Source: Paenibacillus sp. CAA11 (GTDB lineage: Bacteria; Bacillota; Bacilli; Paenibacillales; Paenibacillaceae). Taken from it: a stretch of DNA of 64,000 nt. The stretch spans positions 1,350,501-1,414,500 of the forward strand of contig NZ_CP028922.1 in NCBI RefSeq assembly GCF_003060825.1, in the 5' to 3' direction. Below, piece after piece: positions 34,496 to 42,631 of the stretch. The position numbers and the translations under genes were made by a program. Positions within the stretch are counted from its first letter, which is position 1; the number at the start of each line of letters is the position of its first letter. The notes beneath the pieces were generated by a model, which was given only the letters and a program-made list of their open reading frames with translations, was not told the origin of the DNA and ran no database searches.

Positions 34496-34832
34496 GTCCC
34501 CCTTTTGCGCCCGCTCCATGCTGATGGACATGGACAATGGTTGCGTCAATCATCACACTTTCCCAGTCGGGTTCAATGGAAACATGCTCTAGAATTCGAT
34601 CCCAAATGCCAGCAATTTGCCAGCGGCGAAAACGGCTGTAGACGGTGGACCAGGAGCCATAATATTCCGGTAAATCCCGCCATGGTGCACCGGTTCGTGC
34701 TACCCATAGCATGGCGTTCAGCATCTTGCGATGATCGTTCGGGGGTCTTCCTCCTTGTGGTTTTCTTTCCGGCGGCAGCAGGTCCTTGATTTTGTCCCAT
34801 TGGTCGTCACGAATTTCGTATCTTCTCATCAT
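34458..34832 (-). CDS. IS5/IS427 transposase, first frame
   Basis: 124 residues: MMRRYEIRDDQWDKIKDLLPP, the HTH-containing GGRPPNDHRKMLNAMLWVARTGAPWRDLPEYYGSWSTVYSRFRRW, and MIDATIVHVHQHGAGAKGG with the first catalytic Asp. It stops shortly after entering the overlap with the second frame. Confidence 0.88.
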   Translation of the reverse strand: MMRRYEIRDDQWDKIKDLLPPERKPQGGRPPNDHRKMLNAMLWVARTGAPWRDLPEYYGSWSTVYSRFRRWQIAGIWDRILEHVSIEPDWESVMIDATIVHVHQHGAGAKGGPLSKQLGVPEVD

Positions 34833-35024
34833 ACAAACTATTACCCAATTAAAAGAGGTTTATGGTTTGCATACACGCCCTAGAAAAAGATAAATCTTGA
34901 TCCCAAGTGACGTTGTTTGTGGCTTTAGCACATCCCCAATCTAAGACTCGTTGATGCAGCATATGGATTCTAAAGCGTTCTAACCTTCTCACCTCTATAA
35001 GCTAGAATAGGCGTTTTGAGGTCT

Positions 35025-35594
35025 TTAGACTCTTAGTGAGCCACGGAACCCCCTGGCAGCATAGTAGGATTCTGCTCCATTATGGTACACAAAGACAGTG
35101 TCATAGCGGCGATCACAGAAAAGAGCCCCGCCGAGTTTCCGAATATGATCCGGTGTTTTCACCCAGCTCGATGTTTTCATATCGAAATTTCCAAGCTTCT
35201 GCAGCTCTCGGTATTGTTCTTCTGTTAAAAGTTCAATGCCCATGGCAGCAGCCATATTCAGAGCGCTGTTTTCCGGTTTGTTCGCTTTCCTTGACTCGAG
35301 CGCTTCTTGATCGTAACAAATACTTCTGCGGCCTTTAGGACTTTCCGCTGTACAATCATAGAAGATGTATTCGCCCGACTCTTCATCATGACCAACAACA
35401 TCCGGTTCGCCGCCTGTGTTCTCCATTTCATGGAGCGACCACAGTTTATCAGTACTCGCTTCGAGCTTTGCTTGCACTTTTGCCCAATCAAGACCTTCAT
35501 GGCGATTCATATTTTTCTCAAATCGGGCTTTCAAGGTTCCGAGTAGTTCATCGCGCTGTTCTGTTGATAATTCACTGTTGTTATTTGTCGTCAT
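35025..35594 (-). CDS. DUF4256 family protein
   Basis: 189 residues, soluble, without signal peptide or membrane segment. The conserved blocks HEGLDWAKVQAKLE, LWSLHEMENTGGEPDVVGHD, EYIFYDCTAESPKGRRSICYDQEAL, LLTEEQYRELQKLGNFDMKTSSWVKTP and GGALFCDRRYDTVFVYHNGAESYYAARGFRG match the DUF4256 family. Its function is unknown. GGGGGAGAG precedes the ATG. It is monocistronic. Confidence 0.85.
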   Translation of the reverse strand: MTTNNNSELSTEQRDELLGTLKARFEKNMNRHEGLDWAKVQAKLEASTDKLWSLHEMENTGGEPDVVGHDEESGEYIFYDCTAESPKGRRSICYDQEALESRKANKPENSALNMAAAMGIELLTEEQYRELQKLGNFDMKTSSWVKTPDHIRKLGGALFCDRRYDTVFVYHNGAESYYAARGFRGSLRV

Positions 35595-35661
35595 AGTGGG
35601 CTCTCCCCCTATCTGATATTGGACTATTGCTTTAGATCAAAAGCATAGATCAGCATTAGTA

Positions 35662-36537
35662 TTACTGTTTTGTTGGATTAAAGCAATCCAAAATAAAATG
35701 CTTAAATAGTTCAGAAATTGGATTGTTCTGTTTTGATTTTAATTCAATAATGCCGTGTTTAATAGTGATGGGTTCTCCTAAATTTAAAATTTTTAGCTTG
35801 TTTAAAGATAATTCATTCATGACTGAGCATTTGGGAACTAATGCAATTCCAGTACCACTAAGCACGGTTTGTTTTATCATTTCTAAACTAGCATACTCTA
35901 TGTTTTTATAATCAAATTTCTCATGGTCAATGAGTATTTGGTTGGCCATAGACTGATAAATACAGTTTCCTCCAAATCCAATGACGTTAATGTTGCTGCT
36001 CAACAGTTTTTTTTCTTCCCTATCGTTGGCCATAATAAATACAAACTCCTCTTCAAGAAGGGGCGTATATGTAATCTTACTCATTCTAGGATCAAAGGGG
36101 ATAATCCCAAAGTCGACCTTTTGGCTGATCACGTCTTCGATAATATCTTGATGAAATCCCGTCGTTAATTTGATCTCGACTTCCTCATAGTTTTTTAGAA
36201 AATCGATAATGGGGTTTGAAAAATGGGTTACGCAAAAGGATTCCAGCGCTTTTACTCTAAGGACTCCATACGTTTTGTTGATATTATCTTTTAATTCTTC
36301 TGCCAATTTAAAAAACTCTCTGGCATACTTCATAAATAGCTCGCCTTTTTCAGTCGGTGTTACTCCATTTAGAGTTCGATGAAATAATTGCACATTTAAG
36401 ATATCTTCAAGAATTTGAATATGATTAGTTACGGTGGATTGGGAGAATCCTAAAATAATAGAGGCCCTACTTATATTTCTCTGCTCGTAAACCTTCAAAA
36501 AAGTGTATATATATTTTCCATCTAATCGATTTAACAT
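35662..36537 (-). CDS. LysR family transcriptional regulator
   Basis: 291 residues. The N-terminal winged HTH YTFLKVYEQRNISRASIILGFSQSTVTNHIQILEDILNVQLFHRTLNGVTPTEKGELF is followed by a periplasmic-binding-like effector domain. It is divergent from the HPP-family gene, and the AT-rich gap contains several ATA/TAT dyads (36550-36600), so it probably controls that transporter. Confidence 0.92.
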   Translation of the reverse strand: MLNRLDGKYIYTFLKVYEQRNISRASIILGFSQSTVTNHIQILEDILNVQLFHRTLNGVTPTEKGELFMKYAREFFKLAEELKDNINKTYGVLRVKALESFCVTHFSNPIIDFLKNYEEVEIKLTTGFHQDIIEDVISQKVDFGIIPFDPRMSKITYTPLLEEEFVFIMANDREEKKLLSSNINVIGFGGNCIYQSMANQILIDHEKFDYKNIEYASLEMIKQTVLSGTGIALVPKCSVMNELSLNKLKILNLGEPITIKHGIIELKSKQNNPISELFKHFILDCFNPTKQ

Positions 36538-36654
36538 AACACACGCCCCATATATTATAATTTTCGATAATTATTAATCGTATTATCTATTATACAGATA
36601 TTCGATCTTAAGGTATGGTAATGATGAAATAAAGTTTAGAGAGGCGGTTTTCTG

Positions 36655-37176
36655 TTGTACAAATCCATACAAACTTATTTGGGGAAGTTTTCCGTAAAAT
36701 CTCGTTCGCCATTGAAGGTAAGTATCCCTCAGGCAATCATAGCTTTTGGAGGGGGCTTTGTTACCATATTTATATTGGTACTCATCTCTAAAGGTACAGA
36801 TCTTCCTCTATTAATGGCACCATTTGGGGCCAGCTGCGTTCTGGCATTTGCAGTACCCGAGGCTCCTTTTTCACAGCCGAGGAATATTATAGGAGGACAT
36901 TTGATCACTACTTTATGCGGACTGGTAATCTATCATTTTTTTGGTGATGGAATTTATGCTTTATCTGCTGGTGTTGGACTGGGTATTGCTTTAATGTCGT
37001 TAACTAAAACGACACATCCACCTGCTGGTGCTAATCCCATTGTTGTTTTAACATCCGCCTCTTCTTGGAGCTTCTTATTTACTCCAGTTCTTATAGGTTC
37101 AGTAATCGTAGTCTGTGTTGCCTTGTTATATAACAAACTGGTGAGAAAGGGACAATATCCTACATTCTGGATATAG
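36655..37176 (+). CDS. HPP family integral membrane protein
   Basis: 173 residues from a TTG at 36655 (AGAGGCGG upstream). Four to five hydrophobic helices carry the family signatures LLMAPFGASCVLAFAVPEAPFSQPRNIIGGHLI and LTKTTHPPAGANPIVVL, the HPP tripeptide that names the family. Related plastid and cyanobacterial proteins transport nitrite. The substrate here is unknown. Divergent LysR control is likely. Confidence 0.88.
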   Translation: MYKSIQTYLGKFSVKSRSPLKVSIPQAIIAFGGGFVTIFILVLISKGTDLPLLMAPFGASCVLAFAVPEAPFSQPRNIIGGHLITTLCGLVIYHFFGDGIYALSAGVGLGIALMSLTKTTHPPAGANPIVVLTSASSWSFLFTPVLIGSVIVVCVALLYNKLVRKGQYPTFWI

Positions 37177-37216
37177 GACGCCAGCAGGTATGAGGATGTA
37201 CGATTTTAATCGTGAA

Positions 37217-38101
37217 TCAATTTTCCTCCTCAAAGAAGGGATTTAGCAGGCGGTCAGAGAATACTTCTTCGACAATAAAGTCAGTCGTTGGAGTATTTCG
37301 GTCCACCTCCTGCAAGTCAGCATGATCAAACCAAATCTGCCCTTTGCCAGTTAGTAACACGCCAACGTTTATAATGGCTCCGTCCTCTGGAATATCCAGA
37401 ACACAGGAATAGTAATTCCACTCATGGGTTCCGGTAATGGCCCTATTCTGCATATTATCAAGTTTCAATGTCGCACTCGTATTGTTGTCTATTCTCATCC
37501 ATAATCCAGCCCATCCTGCTACTTCTTTACTTTTAACAAAGCCGGAAAAACGCACTCGCTTTCCCAAATAATTCTTCGCACTAATTTGTTGCATGATCGT
37601 GCCATATTCTCCGTGTGAGAAGTCATCTCCAACAGAGGAAATTGTAGCAGCCTTGGAGCCCATGTGACATATTTGGTGATCAAGGCCCATGTGATATTTC
37701 TCCGGGGCAGTGCCTGTTACAATCCAACCTTTAATTGTACTTTCCTTTGCCATATTTACTCCTCCTATAATTAAATTGTTAATAGCAGATCTGTATCTTC
37801 CGGGAGGTAATTGATAGACGCTTTTAAAAGATCTAGTAAATGATTCTTGAGATTCGAAGCGATAGGTTAAGGCAATTTCAAGGATGGATGTACTGGTATT
37901 TAGCAAAGCAGAGGCTGCCTTAGCAAGTCTTCGTCTTCGGATATAGTCATATAGTGAAATACCTACTTCTCTTTGAAAAAGCCTGTGAAAGTAGAATTTT
38001 GAAAATCCTACGAAACTAGAAATTTCATCTAATGTCAGTTCCTCATGTAAATTTACTTCAATATAATCTAAAGCTACTTGAATTTCTTGAATATGTGTCA
38101 C
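37217..38101 (-). CDS. AraC family regulator with unusual C-terminal domain
   Basis: 294 residues from a GTG at 38101 with GGGAGG 8 bases upstream. The N-terminal double HTH (IQVALDYIEVNLHEELTLDEISSFVGFSKFYFHRLFQREVGISLYDYIRRRRLAKAASALLNTSTSILEIALTYRFESQESFTRSFKSVYQLPPGRYR) is joined to about 160 residues of beta-rich sequence (KRVRFSGFVKSKEVAGWAGLWMRIDNNTSATLKLDNM...GTHEWNYYSCVLDIPEDGAIINVGVLLTGKGQIWFDHADLQEV). That domain resembles a carbohydrate-binding-type jelly roll rather than the usual GyrI domain. Ligand unknown. Confidence 0.8.
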   Translation of the reverse strand: MTHIQEIQVALDYIEVNLHEELTLDEISSFVGFSKFYFHRLFQREVGISLYDYIRRRRLAKAASALLNTSTSILEIALTYRFESQESFTRSFKSVYQLPPGRYRSAINNLIIGGVNMAKESTIKGWIVTGTAPEKYHMGLDHQICHMGSKAATISSVGDDFSHGEYGTIMQQISAKNYLGKRVRFSGFVKSKEVAGWAGLWMRIDNNTSATLKLDNMQNRAITGTHEWNYYSCVLDIPEDGAIINVGVLLTGKGQIWFDHADLQEVDRNTPTTDFIVEEVFSDRLLNPFFEEEN

Positions 38102-38208
38102 CAATATTACCTCCCTGCCATCAATATAACATGGGTTCAAGACAGAGTTTTGATAAATATTGCCTTTTTATGCTGTACATACCTTATTCTTGATATGAGG
38201 TGTAACCA

Positions 38209-38364
38209 TTGAAAAAGATCCTCATCATTGGAATTGTAGCTAGCGGCAAAACAACGCTTGCCAAGCAACTATCCGAAGCTTTAAACATTTCTTGGTATGA
38301 GTTGGATGGTATTGACAATGATTTGAACTTGTTGCAGGCACGCTTGCATCATCCAATTGTATAG
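38209..38364 (+). pseudogene. Truncated P-loop kinase/topology-modulation protein fragment
   Basis: 51 codons from a TTG with GAGGTG upstream: MKKILIIGIVASGKTTLAKQ has a good Walker A, followed by LSEALNISWYELDGID, then unrelated residues and a stop. Full-length relatives (FlaR-like ATPases) have about 170 residues, so this is a remnant of a deletion. Confidence 0.6.
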
Positions 38365-38409
38365 TACGGGGTATATTCGCCCGAATTAAGGCTGTGCTGT
38401 GGTAAATAT

Positions 38410-38446
38410 TCGAACAAAAAAAGAGGGGAGAAGCCCCTCTTTAACT
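38410..38446 (-). terminator. Intrinsic terminator
   Basis: Minus-strand AAAGAGGGG/CCCCTCTTT followed by TTTTGTTC, downstream of the methionine synthase-like gene. Confidence 0.85.
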
Positions 38447-38456
38447 TAGATATATA

Positions 38457-39617
38457 TTACTTACCCCAATATTGCTGGGCAATACGTTGTCCTTGTTTAA
38501 TTTTCGCCCACTGCTCATCTTCTGTTAATTCATTACCGCCATCGCAGGACGCAAAACCGCATTGATGGGAGAGTAATAAGCGATCCTTGTCAATAATTTT
38601 CGATGCTTCATCAAGCATTCTAACTACACGAGCCTCATCGTCCAGGGTATTGGTTTTAGAAGACAACAATCCAAGTACAATTTCTGTCTCGGGCTTATCT
38701 TTGAAAACCGCAAGTGCCTCAAGTGAGCCTGCACGCTCATCGTCCCATTCAAGGAAAAAACGATCGTATTTAAGCTGCTTCAAGAACAGATTAGCGATCT
38801 TAGCATAGGAGCCGCCACCCATATTACGGGAATCATAGTTCCCCCGACAGTTATGCGTCCACATTTTCAAGCCTAGGCTATGGCCAAAATCAATTATTGT
38901 ATTGTTAATATCAATAAATTCTGTAGCTAGAGCCTGAACTTCCTCTTGATTGATATTCTCGCCAGTATAGGGGGAGTTCGGGTTATCATCTGCAAATAGC
39001 TCCCATAAGCAATCGTCGAATTGAAGGATTTTTCCCCCAGCAGCAGCAAACTCCTCCACAAATTCCTTATAAGCCTTAACAAGACCGTTTCTCAGCTCAT
39101 GTCTATCCTTATAAACCGCATCCTTGCCACCAATGTTATCTGACCATGATAACTCACCAAAAATATGTGATGGGGAAGGTACGCACAGCTTTGTTTCGTG
39201 GTCGCCAGCGTGGGCTTGGAGCTTCTTGTAGACCTGAATAAAATGATGGTTTTTCCCGCCCAACTCACCTGTAATGCGCAAACCAATATCTTTTCGAGTC
39301 TCGTATTTGGAAGTGCCATCTGTATCCCTGAAAAAATATCCATGATCCGCGATATAGCGGCTAATTCCTTGGAAACCCCAGACAAAGTCCAGATGCCACA
39401 TCGACTTGGAGAATTCACCATCAGTCAGAACGGACAAGCCGTTTTTAATTTCATTCTCGACTACGGTCTGGATGGCTTCAGATTCACACTGCTCATACCC
39501 TTGAAAGTCTTGATAAAAGGGATAGCTGATATCATCACGATGTTCAATTTGGTGTTTATATTCTAATAAATCCGACGGACGCAACAGGCTACCTACGATT
39601 TGAAATCTACTGCACAT
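38457..39617 (-). CDS. MetE C-terminal-like methionine synthase (YxjG/YxjH family)
   Basis: 386 residues. It corresponds to the catalytic half of cobalamin-independent methionine synthase: VLTDGEFSKSMWHLDF, ILQFDDCLWE, MWTHNCRGNY (zinc ligands His/Cys), FLEWDDERAGSLEAL, and the final SHQCGFASCDGGNELTEDEQWAKIKQGQ with the last zinc Cys. Members take methyl groups from methyl-folate or simpler donors to homocysteine. The upstream dyad at 39714-39730 resembles the MET-box, consistent with methionine-responsive control. Confidence 0.92.
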   Translation of the reverse strand: MCSRFQIVGSLLRPSDLLEYKHQIEHRDDISYPFYQDFQGYEQCESEAIQTVVENEIKNGLSVLTDGEFSKSMWHLDFVWGFQGISRYIADHGYFFRDTDGTSKYETRKDIGLRITGELGGKNHHFIQVYKKLQAHAGDHETKLCVPSPSHIFGELSWSDNIGGKDAVYKDRHELRNGLVKAYKEFVEEFAAAGGKILQFDDCLWELFADDNPNSPYTGENINQEEVQALATEFIDINNTIIDFGHSLGLKMWTHNCRGNYDSRNMGGGSYAKIANLFLKQLKYDRFFLEWDDERAGSLEALAVFKDKPETEIVLGLLSSKTNTLDDEARVVRMLDEASKIIDKDRLLLSHQCGFASCDGGNELTEDEQWAKIKQGQRIAQQYWGK

Positions 39618-39713
39618 GAAAGTTCCTCCTCAATTAAGCACATGTTTTTAGTGTGCTTTGATTCTAGCATGGAGGAATACGATCTACGTAACACTTAAAA
39701 GCAATACCTGGTT

Positions 39714-39730
39714 ATAGCTAAAAGCTATAG
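39714..39730. promoter_or_regulatory. MET-box-like operator upstream of the yxjG-type gene
   Basis: TATAGCTAAAAGCTATA is a perfect 17-bp dyad with the same length and layout as the MetR/MtaR box of streptococci (TATAGTTT-N-AAACTATA). A degenerate second copy follows at 39742-39758. It lies about 100 bases before the start codon. Confidence 0.6.
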
Positions 39731-39766
39731 CGGGTAGCATTATAGCTTTTAAAAGCCAGCTATATA

Positions 39767-39804
39767 TACAACAACCCGAACTTAGAAAAGTTCGGGTTGT
39801 TGTA
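39767..39804. terminator. Perfect 16-bp inverted repeat, possible bidirectional terminator
   Basis: ACAACAACCCGAACT/AGTTCGGGTTGTTGT around a 6-nt loop. No proper U-tract is present, so the role is uncertain. The following interval to 40111 holds no gene I can support; two short frames on opposite strands (39804-39986 and 39889-40134) lack ribosome binding sites. Confidence 0.5.
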
Positions 39805-40111
39805 TGCAGGAGTTTTATGACTGGGTTGAAGCGGATAGTACTGTAAGAGGCCTCTTAATAGATTCTTCGCTGGTCACTTCAAAACTCTTCATTCAACCAA
39901 GCTGTGTGTACAGTACTTGGCTTGTCTTCTATAACTTTTTAAAACGCAGAATGATGGCAGGTGGGATTTCATACCAATCGAACTGATCATTTTCTTTTCC
40001 ATCCTTTGTAAAGCTAGGTTATCCCCTTTCGGTGAGACGACTATCACACTTAGGAATGCTAAAGCAATTGCAGAGGCCATAGAGGCAAACATCGTTTGGG
40101 GGAGAGCGGAG

Positions 40112-40993
40112 TCAATAAATACCTTTTGCATCAACAGGCAATTCTCTAACCTGCTTAAGATACTTAGTCATATTGTCATCATCTTTGGCGTTGTAAGTAT
40201 ATTGCAAGGACTCAGCAACATCCTTCGCTAGAACTCTAAACAATTCACAAGTAGTGAATACCGCATTCCACATAATCTCATAATCACTATTCGAATAAGT
40301 TTGCTTATACATCTCCCAATAGGATTCGGGAAGATACCTTTTCATGTATTTTCCCATTTTTCCTATCGAAACTTGAAAGTCATTTCTGGTACCCACCCAC
40401 CATGATATCATCTCATCCAAACAAGGTCTGATGACTTGTTCAATCATTTGTTTCGCATACGGTAATTCGTCACGCCAAATTCCTTTGGCTACATTTTGAA
40501 GGCACCACCAAAAATTATTACAACAGCCCAAATATAATGGCTCTGTAGGCTCTTTAACATGATAGTCAAGATCTGTGGGGGGAGGAATGATGGGCAGGCA
40601 GTTATCCTTATCAAGTAGGGGAACCGTCAACTTATCGCTCCCATAACCTTCAAGCATAGATTCTTTAGTTTCTATGTGAAGATCTATGCGATTTCCATCA
40701 GTAAATAGCATTAAATATCCGTAAGACCGAGTAAAGTCCATATCTACACCTATAGATAGGTCATTTTTATCAGGCTCCTGTATCATTATCAAATCACCAA
40801 ATATATGTATCCATGTTTCATCTTTTATAAAAGAAGAAGTTTCAGTTACTACGTAGACAATATCATAATCCTGAAAAATATCCTTGGGAGCATTAGGGTT
40901 GGTACGCGAACCGTTCATATATACCGCCCGGATTCGTTCATCCTTTTGAGCAACTCCTAATATTAAATCAAACATTTCCTTTTCAGTTCTCAT
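40112..40993 (-). CDS. aadK: Aminoglycoside 6-adenylyltransferase (AadK type)
   Basis: 293 residues, the length of ANT(6) enzymes. RAVYMNGSRTNPNAPKDIFQDYDIVYVV holds the nucleotidyltransferase GSR and the DYD metal-binding pair; RIDLHIETKE holds the third Asp. C-terminal helical blocks LGCCNNFWWCLQNVAKGIWRDELPYAK and MISWWVGTRNDFQVSIGKMGKYMKRYLPE are typical of AadK/Ant(6). It adenylates streptomycin at position 6. The leader contains a displaced rlmD tail (41066-41104). Confidence 0.93.
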   Translation of the reverse strand: MRTEKEMFDLILGVAQKDERIRAVYMNGSRTNPNAPKDIFQDYDIVYVVTETSSFIKDETWIHIFGDLIMIQEPDKNDLSIGVDMDFTRSYGYLMLFTDGNRIDLHIETKESMLEGYGSDKLTVPLLDKDNCLPIIPPPTDLDYHVKEPTEPLYLGCCNNFWWCLQNVAKGIWRDELPYAKQMIEQVIRPCLDEMISWWVGTRNDFQVSIGKMGKYMKRYLPESYWEMYKQTYSNSDYEIMWNAVFTTCELFRVLAKDVAESLQYTYNAKDDDNMTKYLKQVRELPVDAKGIY

Positions 40994-41065
40994 TTACGTT
41001 CCCTCCAAATGGAAGTAGAGGGGGGCTCACCCCTCTTTACTATTTCCAATAATAAACCTCAACTA

Positions 41066-41156
41066 TTAGTCTTTCCTGACTAACATTGCTACGCACTCCA
41101 CATGTGACGAGGTGACAGGGAGTACAAATCGAAACACAGGAATGACATTTGCTCAA
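41066..41156 (-). other. Outer attachment junction: rlmD-like 3' tail plus element arm (copy 1)
   Basis: On the minus strand 41104-41066 reads HVECVAMLVRKD then stop, the typical end of an RlmD/RumA protein. It is joined on the other side of the core CTCCACATG (41096-41104) to an arm TGACGAGGTGACAGGGAGTA and about 35 further bases that recur at 42546-42603. A hairpin AGAGGGG/CCCCTCT (about 41016-41040) beyond the tail would have terminated that gene. This is an attL-type scar of an rlmD-specific integrative element. Confidence 0.75.
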
Positions 41157-41540
41157 AATTTTTGGGGACTCTTTATCGAAGTCGCCATTTTTTAATTATT
41201 CTTTTATTTATCATCTCAAAACACTTTGCTCTAAGTCTATATACGGAGATTCAGAGCCGTAGTATAGCATTCAATAGCCTTTTCGATATTGCCTTGACTT
41301 TTATAATTCTTTTATTACTGTTCATATTCTCCATTGGTCTCTTCAATTATCCAGATGATTTCTTAGTAAGTTCCTGAAAGCCGTGGGCATCCTTGCAAAA
41401 AATACGGGTCATAAAGCAGAAATAAATAATTTCACGCAATTCAATGGAACGCTATCTAAATTCCGATAAATTCCGTATATAAAATATCGAGTGAATAATG
41501 AATTTTGCCTATAAAATATATTTGTAAAGGAGGGAAATGA

Positions 41541-42404
41541 ATGTTACAAGAATTCAATAATTTAATGGACTACATTGAAACACATTTAACTGAAGAAATA
41601 TCCGGAAAAGATATATCAAGAATTGTAGGTCTATCTGATTATCATTTTAAAAGAATGTTTTCGTATATGGCTGGAATGTCATTGAATGAGTATATCAAAA
41701 ATAGGAGATTATCAGTTGCAAATGTTGAATTAATTAACGGTGCAAAAGTAACAGATATTGCCTATAAATATGGTTTTCAATCCTTAGAAGGATTTTCAAG
41801 AGCCTTTCGTGAATGGAGTGGTTTTTTGCCTTCAGAAGTAACTAAAAACAGAATTCAAAAATCCTTTCCCAAATTTTCATTCTTTATAGATATAAGAGGA
41901 GGAATTTCAATGGAGTTCAAAATTGAAAAGAAAGAGAAGTTTAATATAGTAGGTCTATCGAAAAGAGTGCCCATTCAATTCGAAGGTGTAAATAATGCGA
42001 TCTTAGAACTAGCCCAGTCAATTACCGAACAACAAAGAAATGAAATGCATCAATTAGCTGATTTATATCCCCATCAAGTCTTGAATGTATCTTATGATTA
42101 TGATGATGGTTTTCTTGAGGAAAAAGGGTGCCTAACTCATATGATTGGATTAGCAACTACCAAAGAAAATCCATTCGATGATTTAGAGCAAATTTCTATT
42201 GAAGAAAGTTTATGGGCAATCTTCCCTAATCAAGGATCATTTCCGACTATGCTTCAAGAAACTACCGCTAAAATTTATACTGAATGGTTGCCTTCTTCAG
42301 GTTATGAAGTAGCAGATCTACATGGGATTTCTTTTACAAAACACAATGGTACTTCGGGAAATGTATATAGCGAAATTTGGATGCCTGTTAAAGAAAAAAT
42401 TTGA
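41541..42404 (+). CDS. AraC family regulator with GyrI-like effector domain
   Basis: 287 residues; AAAGGAGG precedes the ATG. The N-terminal AraC HTH pair (NLMDYIETHLTEEISGKDISRIVGLSDYHFKRMFSYMAGMSLNEYIKNRRLSVANVELINGAKVTDIAYKYGFQSLEGFSRAFREWSGFLPSEV) is followed by a SRBC/GyrI-like ligand-binding domain (MEFKIEKKEKFNIVGLSKRVP...WAIFPNQGSFPTMLQETTAKIYTEWLPSSGYEVADLHGISFTKH). Very AT-rich. It is the only clear gene between the two attachment junctions at 41.1 and 42.5 kb, so it is probable element cargo. Confidence 0.88.
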   Translation: MLQEFNNLMDYIETHLTEEISGKDISRIVGLSDYHFKRMFSYMAGMSLNEYIKNRRLSVANVELINGAKVTDIAYKYGFQSLEGFSRAFREWSGFLPSEVTKNRIQKSFPKFSFFIDIRGGISMEFKIEKKEKFNIVGLSKRVPIQFEGVNNAILELAQSITEQQRNEMHQLADLYPHQVLNVSYDYDDGFLEEKGCLTHMIGLATTKENPFDDLEQISIEESLWAIFPNQGSFPTMLQETTAKIYTEWLPSSGYEVADLHGISFTKHNGTSGNVYSEIWMPVKEKI

Positions 42405-42462
42405 CTGGTCTTTTTACAACAATACCCGTCGGGATCTAGTGATTTTGAAAACACCAATTTAG

Positions 42463-42500
42463 ACAAAAAAAGAATGGGGATCGATCTGGTCCCCATTTTC
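42463..42500. terminator. Terminator behind the second rlmD-like tail
   Basis: AATGGGGA/TCCCCATT. On the minus strand it is followed by CTTTTTTT and starts right after the TAG that ends the displaced rlmD tail; on the plus strand it can also serve the AraC gene. Confidence 0.85.
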
Positions 42501-42603
42501 CTATTCACCTGTCTTTGAACCCTTATATATCAAGGAGCAAACGACCTCCACATGTGACGAGGTGACAGGGAGTACAGACTCAAACGGAATGACATTTGCT
42601 CAA
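42501..42603 (-). other. Inner attachment junction: rlmD-like 3' tail plus element arm (copy 2)
   Basis: Minus-strand codons 42554-42501 read HVEVVCSLIYKGSKTGE then stop, another RlmD-type C-terminus, with its own terminator next to it. The core ACCTCCACATG (42544-42554) is shared with the live rlmD gene at 48346-48356. The element arm (42555-42603) matches copy 1 for its first 22 bases and again as GGAATGACATTTGCTCAA. This marks the left end of the element that carries the kinase operon. Confidence 0.8.
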
Positions 42604-42631
42604 TATTCAATAATCATAGTAGATGGAATAA

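Larger units (their letters stand above)
34054..34880 (-). mobile_element. IS5 family (IS427-group-like) insertion sequence, 827 bp
   Basis: Perfect terminal inverted repeats GGGCGTGTATGCAAACC (34054-34070 and 34864-34880) enclose two overlapping transposase frames. The flanks read CTA before and TAG after the element, i.e. a TA duplication of a CTAG target. All parts look intact. Confidence 0.95.

Noticed and set aside
39804-40134. Short overlapping frames on both strands
   Set aside because: No ribosome binding sites and no recognisable protein features.
41162-41377. 71-codon hydrophobic frame within the outer element
   Set aside because: TTG start without ribosome binding site, immediately after the attachment arm; AT-rich sequence gives hydrophobic codons by chance. 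It could be a remnant.
41096-42603. The direct repeats read as MerR-type promoters
   Set aside because: CCTC...GAGG dyads first suggested MerR operators, but the rlmD C-terminal codons on one side and the match to the recombinase-side arm at rlmD explain them better as attachment junctions.
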